Positions 8,013-18,083 of a DNA stretch of 64,000 nt are shown here, piece by piece. The notes beneath the pieces were generated by a model, which saw only the letters and a program-made list of their open reading frames with translations, was not told the DNA's origin and did not search any database. The first letter of the stretch is position 1. The number at the start of each line of letters is the position of its first letter. Source of the DNA: Pseudomonas palleroniana (GTDB taxonomy: Bacteria > Pseudomonadota > Gammaproteobacteria > Pseudomonadales > Pseudomonadaceae); assembly GCF_003031675.1 (NCBI RefSeq), contig NZ_PYWX01000091.1:1-64000 (forward strand). The letters run 5' to 3'. Position numbers and translations under genes: made by a program.

Positions 8013-8897
8013 TCAAGGTTTTTTCGGGCGCAGTACCAGCCACAACGCCCCGGCGATCAATATTCCACCATACAGATGCGCCATCGACAGCGGCTCATCC
8101 AGCAACAATGCCCCCCACAAAACCCCGAACGGCGGAATCATGAAGGTCACGGTCATCGACTTCACCGGCCCAATGGACGACAGCAGGCGGAAGTACAGGA
8201 TGTAGGCGAACGCCGTACACACCAACCCCAACCCGAGCAGCGACAACCACACCTGCCAACCACCCCAACTGGCCGGCGGATGGCTGATTGCGCTGTAGGC
8301 GAACAGGGGCAGGAGAAACAGCGTAGCCCCCAGCATGCTGCCCAATGCGGCGAGCCGGCTGTCCAACCCGCCACGCTGATCCAGCCAGCGCCGCGCCAGG
8401 AAACCGGCAAAACCATAGCAAGTCGTCGCCAGCAGGCAGGCCAGCGCGCCCATCAACAATTGCAGGTCAAACGCCACCGGCCCGGCGCGCGTCAGCACGC
8501 CCACGCCCAGCAGACCCAGGCTGACACCGGCGATTTTTGCCGATGTCAGCCGTTCGCTGAAGAACAGCCCGCCGATCAGCACGCCCATCAGCGGCGTGGT
8601 GGCATTGAAGATCGCCGAGTAGCCCGCCGGCAAGACCTGGGCCGCCACCGAGTACATCGTCGCGGGAATTCCCGAGTTGATCACACCCAGCAGCAGCACG
8701 GTTTTGAACTTGCCCTGGAAGTCCCAGTTGACGCGCATGATCGTCAGGATCACCAGCAAGCCGGCGGCGGCGATCGACACGCGAAAGAACGCGGTCGGCA
8801 CGGTGCCGATTTCCGGCGCGATGATGCGCATGAACAGGAAGCTGGCCCCCCAGATGGCAGCCAGCCCCAACAGGTACAAGGTGTCGAGGGGTCTCAC
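8013..8897 (-). CDS. DMT superfamily transporter (EamA family)
   Basis: A 294-residue inner-membrane transporter with two EamA repeats and about ten helices. The N-terminal LGLAAIWGASFLFMRIIAP is the classical EamA opening. The start is GTG at 8897, with AGGAG six nt upstream. It converges with the EamA gene at 7006-7866. Substrate is unknown; possibilities are amino-acid or metabolite efflux. No linked regulator is visible. Confidence 0.9.
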   Translation of the reverse strand: MRPLDTLYLLGLAAIWGASFLFMRIIAPEIGTVPTAFFRVSIAAAGLLVILTIMRVNWDFQGKFKTVLLLGVINSGIPATMYSVAAQVLPAGYSAIFNATTPLMGVLIGGLFFSERLTSAKIAGVSLGLLGVGVLTRAGPVAFDLQLLMGALACLLATTCYGFAGFLARRWLDQRGGLDSRLAALGSMLGATLFLLPLFAYSAISHPPASWGGWQVWLSLLGLGLVCTAFAYILYFRLLSSIGPVKSMTVTFMIPPFGVLWGALLLDEPLSMAHLYGGILIAGALWLVLRPKKP

Positions 8898-8949
8898 GGA
8901 ACACTCCTACATCAATAAGGCGGCGAGTGTTGCATGACCCGGTGACGGA

Positions 8950-10575
8950 TTACAGGACAAACCGCGTGACCAGACCATTGAGGTCCACGGCCAGGCGAGA
9001 CAGCTCATGGCTGGCCGCCGAGGTCTGGGTGGCACCGGCGGCGGTCTGGGTGGACAGGTCGCGAATGTTGACCAGGCTGCGGTCCACATCGCGGGCAACC
9101 AGCGCCTGCTGCTCGGCGGCACTGGCGATCACCAGGTTGCGCTGGCTGATCTGTGAAATGGCGGCGGTGATTTTCTCCAGCGCGCTGCCGGCACTGTTGG
9201 CTCGCTGCAAGGTCTGGCCCGCGTGTTCGGCGCTGCTGTTGAGGGCGTCGACGGTGTTCTGAGTGCCTTGCTGGATGCCGTTGATCATCTGTTCGATTTC
9301 TTCGGTGGAGTCCTGGGTGCGCTGCGCCAGGGAGCGTACTTCATCGGCCACCACGGCGAACCCGCGCCCGGCCTCACCGGCACGCGCCGCTTCGATGGCG
9401 GCATTGAGCGCCAGCAGGTTGGTCTGCGCGGCGATACCGCGGATGACTTCCAGCACCTTGCTGATGTCTTGAGCCTGTACCGCGAGGCCCTCGGCTTTGG
9501 TCGAGGCACCGAGCACTTCGTCGACCAGGTTCTGGATCGAGCTGATGGTTTCGCTGATCTGGTAATGACCGTGCTTGCTGTCTTCGTCCGACGCCTTGGA
9601 GGCCTCGGCACTGGACACCGCATTGCCGGCCACTTCGTCCACGGCAGTGCTCATTTCAGTGACGGCGGTGGCGGCCTGTTCGATCTCGTCGTTCTGCGCC
9701 TGCAGGCCACGCGTGCTCTGTTCCATCACCGAGCTCATTTCTTCGGCCGCCGAGGCCAGTTGTTGCGCCGATTCACTGATGCCACGGATAGTGCCCTGCA
9801 ACTGCGCCTGCATGGTGGCCAGGGCCGCCAGCAGTTGAGCGGGCTCGTCCTTGCCGCTGACGCTGATCGGTTGGCTCAAGTTGCCGCCGGCGATGCTGCG
9901 TGCCACGGTCAGCGCCTGGGCGAGCGGGGCGGTAATGCTACGGGTCAGCAGCCACGCCAGCAGCAGGGTGGCGATCAATGCGCACAGGATGATCAGGCCG
10001 ACAATCCACTGCGCGCTGAAATAGGTCTGCGCGGAGGCGTTCACTGCGGTTTCCACGCCGTTCTGGTTGAAGGTGATCATGTCCTCCAGGCTCTTGCCGA
10101 GGATCAGGCCCTGTGGTGCGAGACGACTGTTGAGCAGGTCAATGGCATCCTGTTGCTGATCCTTGTCGACCAGGGCGACGATCTGTGCGACGAGCGTCAG
10201 ATAAGTATTTACGTTGTCTTCGAGCTGCTGGAGCATGCCGCGCTCTTCGTCGTCGCTGAGCAGGGCCTTGTGATGGTCCAGCAGGGTTTGCAGCTCGGCG
10301 CGCTGGCGCGTGATCAGGGCTTTGCTGTTGTCGCGGATGCGTGATTCGTCGGTGGTCGCCAGGCGCAGGGCCTCCAGGCGAATACTGGCCACCAGGGCCG
10401 CGCTGTCGTGAATGTTCTCGATGCTGGGCATCCACGACGCTTCGATGACCTGCGCGCTTTGTCGCAACTTGGCCATCTGGCCCAGGCCGAACATCCCGAC
10501 AATCACCAGCAAGCCGGCCAGCACCCCAAAACTCAGACTGGCACGTAGACCGATCCGCATATTCCTCAATGACAT
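8950..10575 (-). CDS. Methyl-accepting chemotaxis protein
   Basis: A 541-residue transmembrane chemoreceptor. It has TM1 at about 12-32, a periplasmic helical-bundle sensor of about 155 residues (4HB_MCP-like, with NIHDSAALVASIRLEALRLA) and TM2 at about 189-210. A HAMP domain (about 211-265) and a methylation/signalling domain with the hairpin tip QTNLLALNAAIEAARAGEAG (about 380) follow. AAGGAG precedes the ATG at 10575. The ligand is unknown; the sensor type occurs in several Pseudomonas receptors for acids and amino acids. I found no clear FliA promoter upstream. Confidence 0.93.
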   Translation of the reverse strand: MSLRNMRIGLRASLSFGVLAGLLVIVGMFGLGQMAKLRQSAQVIEASWMPSIENIHDSAALVASIRLEALRLATTDESRIRDNSKALITRQRAELQTLLDHHKALLSDDEERGMLQQLEDNVNTYLTLVAQIVALVDKDQQQDAIDLLNSRLAPQGLILGKSLEDMITFNQNGVETAVNASAQTYFSAQWIVGLIILCALIATLLLAWLLTRSITAPLAQALTVARSIAGGNLSQPISVSGKDEPAQLLAALATMQAQLQGTIRGISESAQQLASAAEEMSSVMEQSTRGLQAQNDEIEQAATAVTEMSTAVDEVAGNAVSSAEASKASDEDSKHGHYQISETISSIQNLVDEVLGASTKAEGLAVQAQDISKVLEVIRGIAAQTNLLALNAAIEAARAGEAGRGFAVVADEVRSLAQRTQDSTEEIEQMINGIQQGTQNTVDALNSSAEHAGQTLQRANSAGSALEKITAAISQISQRNLVIASAAEQQALVARDVDRSLVNIRDLSTQTAAGATQTSAASHELSRLAVDLNGLVTRFVL

Positions 10576-10966
10576 CTCAACGCTCCTTGGGTGATTAGTA
10601 CCTGTTCCCGGATCGGTCTTCTGACCTTGTTAGGGTGGGAGAAGGGGGCGCTGTATATCAAAGTGCCATCAATGTAGTAATCAGGGTTTCCCTTACGCTG
10701 TATCACCACCCTTGCCGAGACTTTCATCTGCGAAGCCGGGTTGTTTTTGCAGCGCACAAACCTCAGGCACCGCCGTTGCTGGCTCACAGCGCGGAGGGCG
10801 CGGCTGCGCCAAGTGCATTTATTGACTGCTTGGTCGAGTTATAAAAATTGAAAATAAATGTACAAAACCACTAAGGCTGTACAGCGAGGCTGGAAAAATC
10901 ATCCTTCTCCTGCCACGGTTCACTGGCTAAGCTCAGGTTTCCCTGACGCCGCTTGAGGTTTTCCGC
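10576..10966. other. 391-bp intergenic region between the MCP gene and aceK
   Basis: This divergent region must hold promoters for both the chemoreceptor and aceK. The part nearest aceK (about 10830-10870) is AT-rich and a plausible promoter area. I see no gene-like ORF, no convincing terminator and no repeat in it. Confidence 0.5.
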
Positions 10967-12676
10967 ATGTCGCAGCACGCCCTCGCAATTGCCCGGATGA
11001 TCCTGGATGGCTTCGACGATTACCGTGAGCACTTCCGCCGTATCACCGATGGTGCCCGCGAGCGTTTCGAAAAGGCTCAATGGCAGCAAGGCCAGGCGGC
11101 GTCGGCGGCGCGTATCAACCTGTATGAAGAGAAAGTCGGCGAAGTCACTGCACGCCTGCGGGCCGGTTTCCCGGCGGCGGTGCTGCTGGAGGTCGATCAG
11201 TGGCCCTTGGTCAAGAGCGCGTATATCGGCCTGATCGACCTGCGCTTCGATGATGAGCTGTCGGAGACCTGGTACAACTCGATCTTCTGCGGCCTGTTCA
11301 GCCATGACCTGATCAGCGACGGCTGCATGTTCATTCACACCACGCGGCCGAGCCTGCGCCGGGCGCGTGCGGCGCAAACGCGGTTGTACACGCCGGATGG
11401 CAAGGTGGCCGAGATGCTGGCGCAGATCTTTGCCGACTACAGCTTCAGCGAACCTTACGCCGACCTGCCCGCCGACCTGCGCCGCCTGGAAGCCCAACTG
11501 CGGGAAAACCTGCCGGACTGGGTGTGCAAAGACCCGGACCTGGCCGTCGAGCTGTTTTCCTCGGTGCTCTACCGCAATAAAGGCGCTTATCTGGTCGGGC
11601 GTCTCTACACGCACGACGAGCAGTGGCCGCTGGTGATTCCATTGCTGCACCGCGAAGGGCGCGGTATTCAGATCGACGCGCTGATCACCGACGAGGCCGA
11701 AGTCTCGATCATCTTCTCGTTCACCCGTTCCTACTTCATGGTTGATGTGCCGGTGCCCGCCGAGTTCATCGGCTTTCTCAAACGCATCCTGCCCGGCAAA
11801 CATATCGCCGAGCTGTACACGTCGATAGGCTTCTACAAACACGGCAAGTCGGAGTTCTATCGTGCGCTGATCAACCATCTGGCCAGCACCGACGACCGCT
11901 TCATCATGGCCCCCGGCGTGCGCGGCATGGTCATGAGTGTATTTACCCTGCCGGGCTTCAACACCGTGTTCAAGATTATCAAGGACCGTTTTTCGCCCTC
12001 GAAAAACGTCAACCGCGCCACGGTGATCGAGAAGTACCGCCTGGTCAAAAGCGTCGACCGGGTAGGGCGCATGGCCGATACCCAGGAGTTTGCCGACTTC
12101 CGGTTCCCCCTGAGCAAGTTCGAGCCCGACTGCCTGGCCGAGCTGCTGGAAGTCGCGGCCGGCACTGTCGAAGTGGAAGGCGACACGGTGCTCATCCGCC
12201 ACTGCTGGACCGAGCGACGCATGACCCCGCTTAACCTCTACCTCGACAACGCCAACCCGGCGCAGGTGCGTGAAGCCCTGGAAGACTACGGCCTGGCGAT
12301 CAAACAACTGGCGGCGGCGAATATCTTTCCCGGCGACATGCTGCTGAAGAACTTCGGCGTCACCCGCCACGGTCGCGTGGTGTTCTACGACTACGATGAA
12401 ATCTGTTTTCTTACCGAAGCCAACTTCCGCCACATCCCGCCGCCGCGCACCCCCGAGGATGAAATGGCCTCGGAGCCCTGGTATTCCATCGGCCCGCTGG
12501 ATGTCTTCCCCGAAGAGTTTCCGCCGTTCCTGTTTGCCGACGCCGCCCAGCGCAAGCTGTTCGATGAGTTGCACGGCGAGCTGTACAACGCCGATTACTG
12601 GAAGGGGCTGCAGGAAGCGATTCGCGCCGGCAAGGTGATTGATGTATTCCCTTATAAGAGAAAAGAGCAGCCATAA
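10967..12676 (+). CDS. aceK: Isocitrate dehydrogenase kinase/phosphatase
   Basis: AceK reversibly phosphorylates isocitrate dehydrogenase and so sets the split between the TCA cycle and the glyoxylate shunt. The 569-residue protein has the family length. It carries the N-terminal regulatory domain (about 1-315) and the kinase-like C-terminal domain with the ATP-binding segment APGVRGMVMSVFTLPGF (about 313) and the conserved NIFPGDMLLKNFGVTRHGRV followed by FYDYDEI (about 470). GAGG lies about 10 nt before the ATG. It stands apart from aceA/aceB, as is normal in pseudomonads. Confidence 0.97.
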   Translation: MSQHALAIARMILDGFDDYREHFRRITDGARERFEKAQWQQGQAASAARINLYEEKVGEVTARLRAGFPAAVLLEVDQWPLVKSAYIGLIDLRFDDELSETWYNSIFCGLFSHDLISDGCMFIHTTRPSLRRARAAQTRLYTPDGKVAEMLAQIFADYSFSEPYADLPADLRRLEAQLRENLPDWVCKDPDLAVELFSSVLYRNKGAYLVGRLYTHDEQWPLVIPLLHREGRGIQIDALITDEAEVSIIFSFTRSYFMVDVPVPAEFIGFLKRILPGKHIAELYTSIGFYKHGKSEFYRALINHLASTDDRFIMAPGVRGMVMSVFTLPGFNTVFKIIKDRFSPSKNVNRATVIEKYRLVKSVDRVGRMADTQEFADFRFPLSKFEPDCLAELLEVAAGTVEVEGDTVLIRHCWTERRMTPLNLYLDNANPAQVREALEDYGLAIKQLAAANIFPGDMLLKNFGVTRHGRVVFYDYDEICFLTEANFRHIPPPRTPEDEMASEPWYSIGPLDVFPEEFPPFLFADAAQRKLFDELHGELYNADYWKGLQEAIRAGKVIDVFPYKRKEQP

Positions 12677-12726
12677 GCTGCAAGCGGCAAGTAAAAGCAG
12701 TTCTTTCCTGACTTGCCGCTTGAAGC
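12676..12726. repeat. Inverted repeat between aceK and hrpA
   Basis: AAGCGGCAAGT (12682-12692) and ACTTGCCGCTT (12711-12721) form a perfect 11-bp inverted repeat, extended by imperfect AGCT ends. It starts at the aceK stop codon. Such elements are frequent between Pseudomonas genes and may act as transcription terminators, although there is no T-tract here. Confidence 0.55.
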
Positions 12727-12776
12727 TTGCCGCTCGCGGCTGCTTTTCTGCGACAATCCGCCCCCTGCATAAATAG

Positions 12777-15700
12777 ATGACCCAAACGCACCTGATGACT
12801 GACCAAGCACCCACGATCGATCAACTGCTCAAGACCCTCGACCACGCCATGCTCGCCGACCGCCACCGCTTGCGGCGGCAGTTGCTTGAATTGCGCAAGA
12901 AGCCTGACGAGGAAAAGCTGGCGCAGTGGGTGGCGCGGATGCAGGCGTCCTGTGCCCAGGTCACGGCGCGGCGGGCCAGCCTGCCGGTGATTCGCTACGA
13001 CGACAGCCTGCCGATTGCCGCCAAGCGCGATGAGATCAAAGCTGCACTGAACAAGCATCAGGTGCTGATCATTGCCGGTGAAACCGGCTCGGGTAAAACC
13101 ACCCAGCTACCGAAGATCTGCCTGGAAATCGGTCGTGGCCAATTCGGCCTGATCGGTCATACCCAGCCGCGTCGCATCGCCGCGCGCAGCGTGGCCACCC
13201 GCGTCGCCGAAGAGTTGGGCACGCCATTGGGGGCATTAGTCGGCTATCAGGTGCGCTTTGAAGACCAGAGCGATTCCAACACCCTGATCAAACTGATGAC
13301 CGACGGCATCCTGCTGGCGGAAACCCAGAACGACCGCTACCTCGAACGCTACGACACGATCATCGTCGATGAAGCCCACGAGCGCAGCCTGAACATCGAC
13401 TTCCTGCTCGGTTACCTGAAAACCCTGCTGCCGCGCCGCCCCGACCTCAAGGTGATCATCACCTCGGCGACCATCGACCTGGAGCGCTTTTCCAAGCACT
13501 TCGACGATGCGCCGATTGTCGAGGTTTCGGGCCGTACCTTCCCGGTGGAAACCTGGTATCGCCCGCTGACCCTGGAACAGGACGAGGAGGGCAACCGTGT
13601 CGAGGATGACTTGACCGTCGACCAGGCGATCCTCGCCACCCTCGATGAAATCGCCGCCTATGAACGCAGCGAGCGGCGCAGCCCAGGCGACGTCCTGGTG
13701 TTCCTGCCGGGTGAACGCGAGATTCGCGATGCCGCCGAGATGCTGCGCAAGGCCCAGCTCAAGCACACCGAAATCCTGCCGTTGTATGCGCGCCTGTCAC
13801 CGGCCGAGCAGCAGCGGATTTTCCAGTCGCACCCAGGGCGGCGCGTGGTGCTGGCGACCAACGTTGCGGAAACCTCGCTGACGGTGCCGGGCATTCGTTA
13901 TGTGATCGACAGCGGCACTGCGCGCATCAGCCGTTACAGCTACCGCGCCAAGGTGCAGCGCCTGCCGATCGAAGCGGTTTCCCAAGCCAGCGCCAACCAG
14001 CGTAAAGGCCGTTGCGGCCGGGTCGAACCGGGCATTTGCGTACGCTTGTACAGCGAAGAAGACTTTATGGGGCGTCCGGAATTTACCGACCCGGAAATCC
14101 TGCGCACGAACCTCGCCGCCGTGATCCTGCAGATGCTGCACCTGCGCCTGGGCGAGATCACCGACTTCCCGTTTATCGAACCGCCGGACGGCAAAGCCAT
14201 CAGCGACGGTTTCAATCTGCTGCAAGAGCTTTCGGCGGTGGACCGCAACAGCCAGCTCACGCCGTTGGGCCGCCAGTTGGCGCGTTTGCCGGTGGACCCA
14301 CGCATGGGGCGCATGCTGCTTGAAGCCGCCAAGCTTGGCAGCTTGCAGGAAGTGCTGATCGTCGCCAGCGCAATGTCGATCCAGGACCCGCGCGAACGCC
14401 CGCCGGAGCGCCAACAGGCGGCCGACCAGGCCCACGCACAGTGGAAGGATGCCGATTCCGACTTCGCCGGCTTGGTCAATCTGTGGCGCGGCTTCGAAGA
14501 GCAGCGCCAGGCGCTGACCGCCAGCCCGCTACGCAACTGGTGTCGCAAGAACTTCCTCAATTACCTGCGCCTGCGTGAATGGCGCGATTCCCATCGCCAG
14601 TTGAGCCTGATCTGCCGCGACATGCAGCTGGCTATCAACCAGGCCCCGGCGGACTACCCGAAGCTGCACAAGGCGGTGCTGTCCGGCCTGCTCAGCCAGA
14701 TTGGCCAGAAGACCGAAGACGGCGACTACCTCGGTGCGCGTCAGCGGCGTTTCTGGATTCACCCGTCCTCGGGCATCGGCAAAAAGCGCCCGCAATGGTT
14801 GATGACCGCCGAACTGGTGGAAACCACCAAGCTATATGCACGCATGGTGGCGAAGATCGACGCCGACTGGATCGAGCCGCTGGCCGGGCATTTGATCAAG
14901 AAAAACCACTTTGAGCCGCATTGGGAGAAGAAGCGTGGCCAGGTAGTGGCATTTGAGCAGATCACCCTGTTCGGGTTGATCGTGGTCGGACGTCGGCCGG
15001 TGCATTACGGGCCGATCGACCCCGTGGTGTCGCGCGAGCTGTTTATCCGCGAAGGCCTGGTGCGTGGGGAAATCCAGTCCCGTGCCAAGTGCCTGGCGGC
15101 CAACCAGCAGTTGCTGGAGCAGCTTGACGAACTGGAAGCCAAGGCCCGCCGCCGCGATATCCTGGCCGATGAAGAAACCCTCTACGCCTTCTATGACGCA
15201 CGCCTGCCGGCGGAGATCCACCAGACCGCGACCTTCGACAGCTGGTACAAGGTCAACAGCCAGAAAAACCCGCAACTGCTGATCATGCGCGAAGAAGACG
15301 TGCTGGCACGCGAAGCCAGTGAAGTCACCGCCGCGCATTACCCGGATACCCTGCACCTGGGCGACCTGGCCCTGACGTTGAGTTACCACTTCGAGCCCAA
15401 CCACCCGCGTGACGGTGTGACCCTGCGCGTGCCGGCACCGCTGCTGCCGGCCCTGCCGCCGGAGCGTCTGGAGTGGCTGGTGCCGGGGCTGATCGAAGCC
15501 AAATGCATTGCCCTGGTGCGTAATTTGCCCAAGGCGCTGCGCAAGAACTTCGTGCCGGTGCCGGATTTCGTCAAGGCGGCGCTGCAGCGCATCGAATTTG
15601 GCCAGGGTTCATTGCCCCAGGCGCTGGGGCACGAATTGCTGCGCATGACCGGCGCACGGGTCAGCGATGAGGCTTGGGCGGAGGCGGCTCAGCAGGTGGA

Positions 15701-16706
15701 AAACCACTTGAAGATGAACCTCGAAGTGGTCGATGGCCAGGGCAAGTTCCTGGGTGAAGGCCGCGATCTGGCGGAGTTGACCGCACGCTTTGCACAAGCC
15801 AGCCAAGCCGCTTTGGCCGTGCCGCAAACTGCAAAAAGCCAGCAACCGGTGCAGGCCAAGGTGTTTGCGGCGGTGGCCGAGAAAACCCAGCAAAACATCG
15901 CCGGCCTGTCGATGACCGTTTACCCGGCGCTGGTGGAGGACAATGGCACCGTCAAGGAAGGGCGTTTCTCCACCGCTGCCGAGGCCGAGTTCCAGCACCG
16001 CCGTGCTTTGCAGCGCCTGCTGATGCAGCAATTGGCGGAACCGGCGAAATTCCTGCGCGCAAAATTACCCGGGCTGACCGAGCTGGGTTTGATGTACCGC
16101 GAATTGGGGCGCGTTGACGCGTTGGTGGAAGACATTCTGCTGGCCAGCCTCGATACCTGCGTGCTGGAAGGTGAAGCCAGCCTGCCCCGTGATGGCGCGG
16201 GTTTGGCCGCCTTGGCCGAGCGCAAGCGCGGCCATTGGACCGAACATGCCGAACGCCTGGCGCGCCTGACCCTGGAAGTGCTCAAACTCTGGCACGGTTT
16301 GCAGAAGCGCTTCAAAGGCAAGATCGACCTGGCCCAGGCCGTGGCGTTGAACGATATCAAGCAGCAACTGAGCCAACTGGTGTACCCCGGTTTTGTGCGG
16401 GAAACCCCAGCGCAGTGGTTCAAGGAATTGCCGCGTTTTCTCAAGGCCATCGAGTTGCGCCTGGAGAAATTGCCGAGCCAGGTACAAAAGGACCGGGTGT
16501 GGAGCGGCGAGTTGGCAGGCTTGTGGACCCAGTACGAAAACCGCCTGAAAAAACACGCCCAGGAAGGTAAGCGCGACCCGCAACTGGAGCTTTATCGTTG
16601 GTGGTTGGAAGAGTACAGGGTGTCGTTGTTTGCCCAGCAGTTGGGCACTAAAGTGCCAATTTCCGACAAGCGCCTGAGCAAGCAGTGGAGCCAGGTGGAG
16701 CCCTGA
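12777..16706 (+). CDS. hrpA: ATP-dependent RNA helicase HrpA
   Basis: A DEAH-box RNA helicase of 1309 residues, a normal HrpA length. The Walker A motif GETGSGKTTQLP is at about 101 and the DEAH motif IIVDEAHERSLN at about 198. SATIDLERF and the helicase C motif NQRKGRCGRVEPG follow, then the helicase-associated HA2 and OB-fold regions and the long HrpA-specific C-terminal domain. HrpA acts on mRNA and, in E. coli, rescues collided ribosomes. The start is 12777 or the in-frame ATG at 12795 (1303 residues); neither has a clear Shine-Dalgarno sequence. Confidence 0.96.
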   Translation: MTQTHLMTDQAPTIDQLLKTLDHAMLADRHRLRRQLLELRKKPDEEKLAQWVARMQASCAQVTARRASLPVIRYDDSLPIAAKRDEIKAALNKHQVLIIAGETGSGKTTQLPKICLEIGRGQFGLIGHTQPRRIAARSVATRVAEELGTPLGALVGYQVRFEDQSDSNTLIKLMTDGILLAETQNDRYLERYDTIIVDEAHERSLNIDFLLGYLKTLLPRRPDLKVIITSATIDLERFSKHFDDAPIVEVSGRTFPVETWYRPLTLEQDEEGNRVEDDLTVDQAILATLDEIAAYERSERRSPGDVLVFLPGEREIRDAAEMLRKAQLKHTEILPLYARLSPAEQQRIFQSHPGRRVVLATNVAETSLTVPGIRYVIDSGTARISRYSYRAKVQRLPIEAVSQASANQRKGRCGRVEPGICVRLYSEEDFMGRPEFTDPEILRTNLAAVILQMLHLRLGEITDFPFIEPPDGKAISDGFNLLQELSAVDRNSQLTPLGRQLARLPVDPRMGRMLLEAAKLGSLQEVLIVASAMSIQDPRERPPERQQAADQAHAQWKDADSDFAGLVNLWRGFEEQRQALTASPLRNWCRKNFLNYLRLREWRDSHRQLSLICRDMQLAINQAPADYPKLHKAVLSGLLSQIGQKTEDGDYLGARQRRFWIHPSSGIGKKRPQWLMTAELVETTKLYARMVAKIDADWIEPLAGHLIKKNHFEPHWEKKRGQVVAFEQITLFGLIVVGRRPVHYGPIDPVVSRELFIREGLVRGEIQSRAKCLAANQQLLEQLDELEAKARRRDILADEETLYAFYDARLPAEIHQTATFDSWYKVNSQKNPQLLIMREEDVLAREASEVTAAHYPDTLHLGDLALTLSYHFEPNHPRDGVTLRVPAPLLPALPPERLEWLVPGLIEAKCIALVRNLPKALRKNFVPVPDFVKAALQRIEFGQGSLPQALGHELLRMTGARVSDEAWAEAAQQVENHLKMNLEVVDGQGKFLGEGRDLAELTARFAQASQAALAVPQTAKSQQPVQAKVFAAVAEKTQQNIAGLSMTVYPALVEDNGTVKEGRFSTAAEAEFQHRRALQRLLMQQLAEPAKFLRAKLPGLTELGLMYRELGRVDALVEDILLASLDTCVLEGEASLPRDGAGLAALAERKRGHWTEHAERLARLTLEVLKLWHGLQKRFKGKIDLAQAVALNDIKQQLSQLVYPGFVRETPAQWFKELPRFLKAIELRLEKLPSQVQKDRVWSGELAGLWTQYENRLKKHAQEGKRDPQLELYRWWLEEYRVSLFAQQLGTKVPISDKRLSKQWSQVEP

Positions 16707-16772
16707 TTCTGACGTGGGTCGGGCTGGCTCACTTGCACATTAAAACGGTGCTTATCTGGGACGTGGCGCCAA

Positions 16773-16816
16773 ATCCCGGCATTTGTGGCAAACTTCGCCG
16801 CTATAAATGCCGGGAT
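16773..16816. repeat. Perfect 12-bp inverted repeat upstream of the fabH-like gene
   Basis: ATCCCGGCATTT (16773-16784) and AAATGCCGGGAT (16805-16816) form a perfect 12-bp inverted repeat with a 20-nt loop. It lies between hrpA and the fabH-like gene. There is no T-tract, so it could be a regulator site, an RNA stem in the leader or part of a rho-dependent end. Confidence 0.5.
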
Positions 16817-16946
16817 CGTCGCACAGAGCTGCGGCGCGATGGAATAAAGCGTTGCCAGTTTGATGTCCGCCGCGCGGAATCGGACTACTTACAGTTTGGT
16901 ACGACGGTACCAATATCTTCTGCCTGACAGATTTAGAGGAACGACC

Positions 16947-18068
16947 GTGCATAACGTCGTCATCAGCGGCACTGGCCTGTACACCCCGGCCAACAGCATC
17001 TCCAACGAAGAGCTGGTGCAGTCTTTCAATGCCTACGTGCAACAGTTCAACAGCGACAATGCCGCTGCTATCGAGCGCGGTGAAGTGCAGGCGTTGACCG
17101 AGTCCAGCGCGGCGTTCATTGAAAAGGCGTCGGGCATCAAGAGCCGCTTCGTGATGGACAAGGAGGGCATCCTTGATCCGCAGCGCATGGCCCCGCGCCT
17201 GCCCGAGCGCAGCAATGACGAGTGGTCGGTGCTCTGCCAGATGGCGGTCGGCGCCGCCGAGCAGGCCCTCAAGCGTGCAGGCAAGACTGCCGCCGACATC
17301 GACGGTGTGATCGTTGCCTGTTCCAATCTGCAGCGTGCCTACCCGGCCATCGCTATCGAAGTCCAGAGCGCACTGGGCATCGAAGGTTTCGGTTTCGACA
17401 TGAACGTGGCGTGTTCCTCGGCCACCTTCGGCATCCAGAACGCCGCCAACAGCATTCAGTTGGGCCAGGCGCGGGCGATCCTGATGGTCAACCCGGAAGT
17501 GTGCACCGGCCACCTGAACTTCCGTGACCGTGACAGCCACTTCATTTTTGGTGATGCGGCCACTGCCGTCGTGCTTGAGCGCGCTGACCTTGCGACCTCC
17601 GAGCATCAGTTCGAGGTGGTGAGCACCAAGCTGTTGACCCAGTTCTCCAATAATATTCGCAACAACTTCGGCTTTCTCAACCGCGCGGCGGAAGAGGGCA
17701 TCGGCGCGCCCGACAAGCTTTTCGTGCAGGAAGGTCGCAAGGTGTTCCGCGATGTCTGCCCGATGGTTGCCGAATTGATCAGCACCCACCTGGCGCAGAA
17801 CCAGTTGAATGTCACCGACGTGAAGCGCTTCTGGCTGCATCAGGCCAACCTGAGCATGAACCACCTGATCGTGAAGAAACTGTTGGGCCGCGAAGCCACG
17901 GTGGAAGAGGCTCCGGTCATTCTCGATACCTACGCCAACACCAGTTCGGCGGGTTCGGTGATTGCGTTCCATACTTACCAGGACGACCTGCCCAAGGGCT
18001 CCGTGGCGGTGCTCAGCTCGTTTGGCGCTGGGTATTCCATCGGCAGCGTGATCCTGCGCAAACGATAA
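16947..18068 (+). CDS. Beta-ketodecanoyl-ACP synthase (FabH-like, KAS III family)
   Basis: A 373-residue thiolase-fold condensing enzyme. The FabH catalytic triad is visible: Cys156 in NVACSSATFG, His298 in WLHQANLSMN and Asn331 in TYANTSSAGS. The protein closely resembles P. aeruginosa PA3286 (recalled, also 373 residues), which condenses octanoyl-CoA from beta-oxidation with malonyl-ACP to give beta-ketodecanoyl-ACP, feeding fatty-acid synthesis. The GTG start at 16947 has AGAGG seven nt upstream and begins at the conserved VVISGTGLYTP region; longer in-frame starts lack family sequence. A sigma-factor gene starts 15 nt downstream. Confidence 0.9.
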   Translation: MHNVVISGTGLYTPANSISNEELVQSFNAYVQQFNSDNAAAIERGEVQALTESSAAFIEKASGIKSRFVMDKEGILDPQRMAPRLPERSNDEWSVLCQMAVGAAEQALKRAGKTAADIDGVIVACSNLQRAYPAIAIEVQSALGIEGFGFDMNVACSSATFGIQNAANSIQLGQARAILMVNPEVCTGHLNFRDRDSHFIFGDAATAVVLERADLATSEHQFEVVSTKLLTQFSNNIRNNFGFLNRAAEEGIGAPDKLFVQEGRKVFRDVCPMVAELISTHLAQNQLNVTDVKRFWLHQANLSMNHLIVKKLLGREATVEEAPVILDTYANTSSAGSVIAFHTYQDDLPKGSVAVLSSFGAGYSIGSVILRKR

Positions 18069-18083
18069 ACATCGAGGTCTTGA

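Noticed and set aside
10576..10640. Possible FliA (sigma-28) promoter for the chemoreceptor gene
   Set aside because: A GATCGGT resembles part of the -10, but no -35 match occurs at the right spacing.
10871..12814. 647-codon open frame antisense to aceK
   Set aside because: Mirror frame of aceK with no family resemblance.
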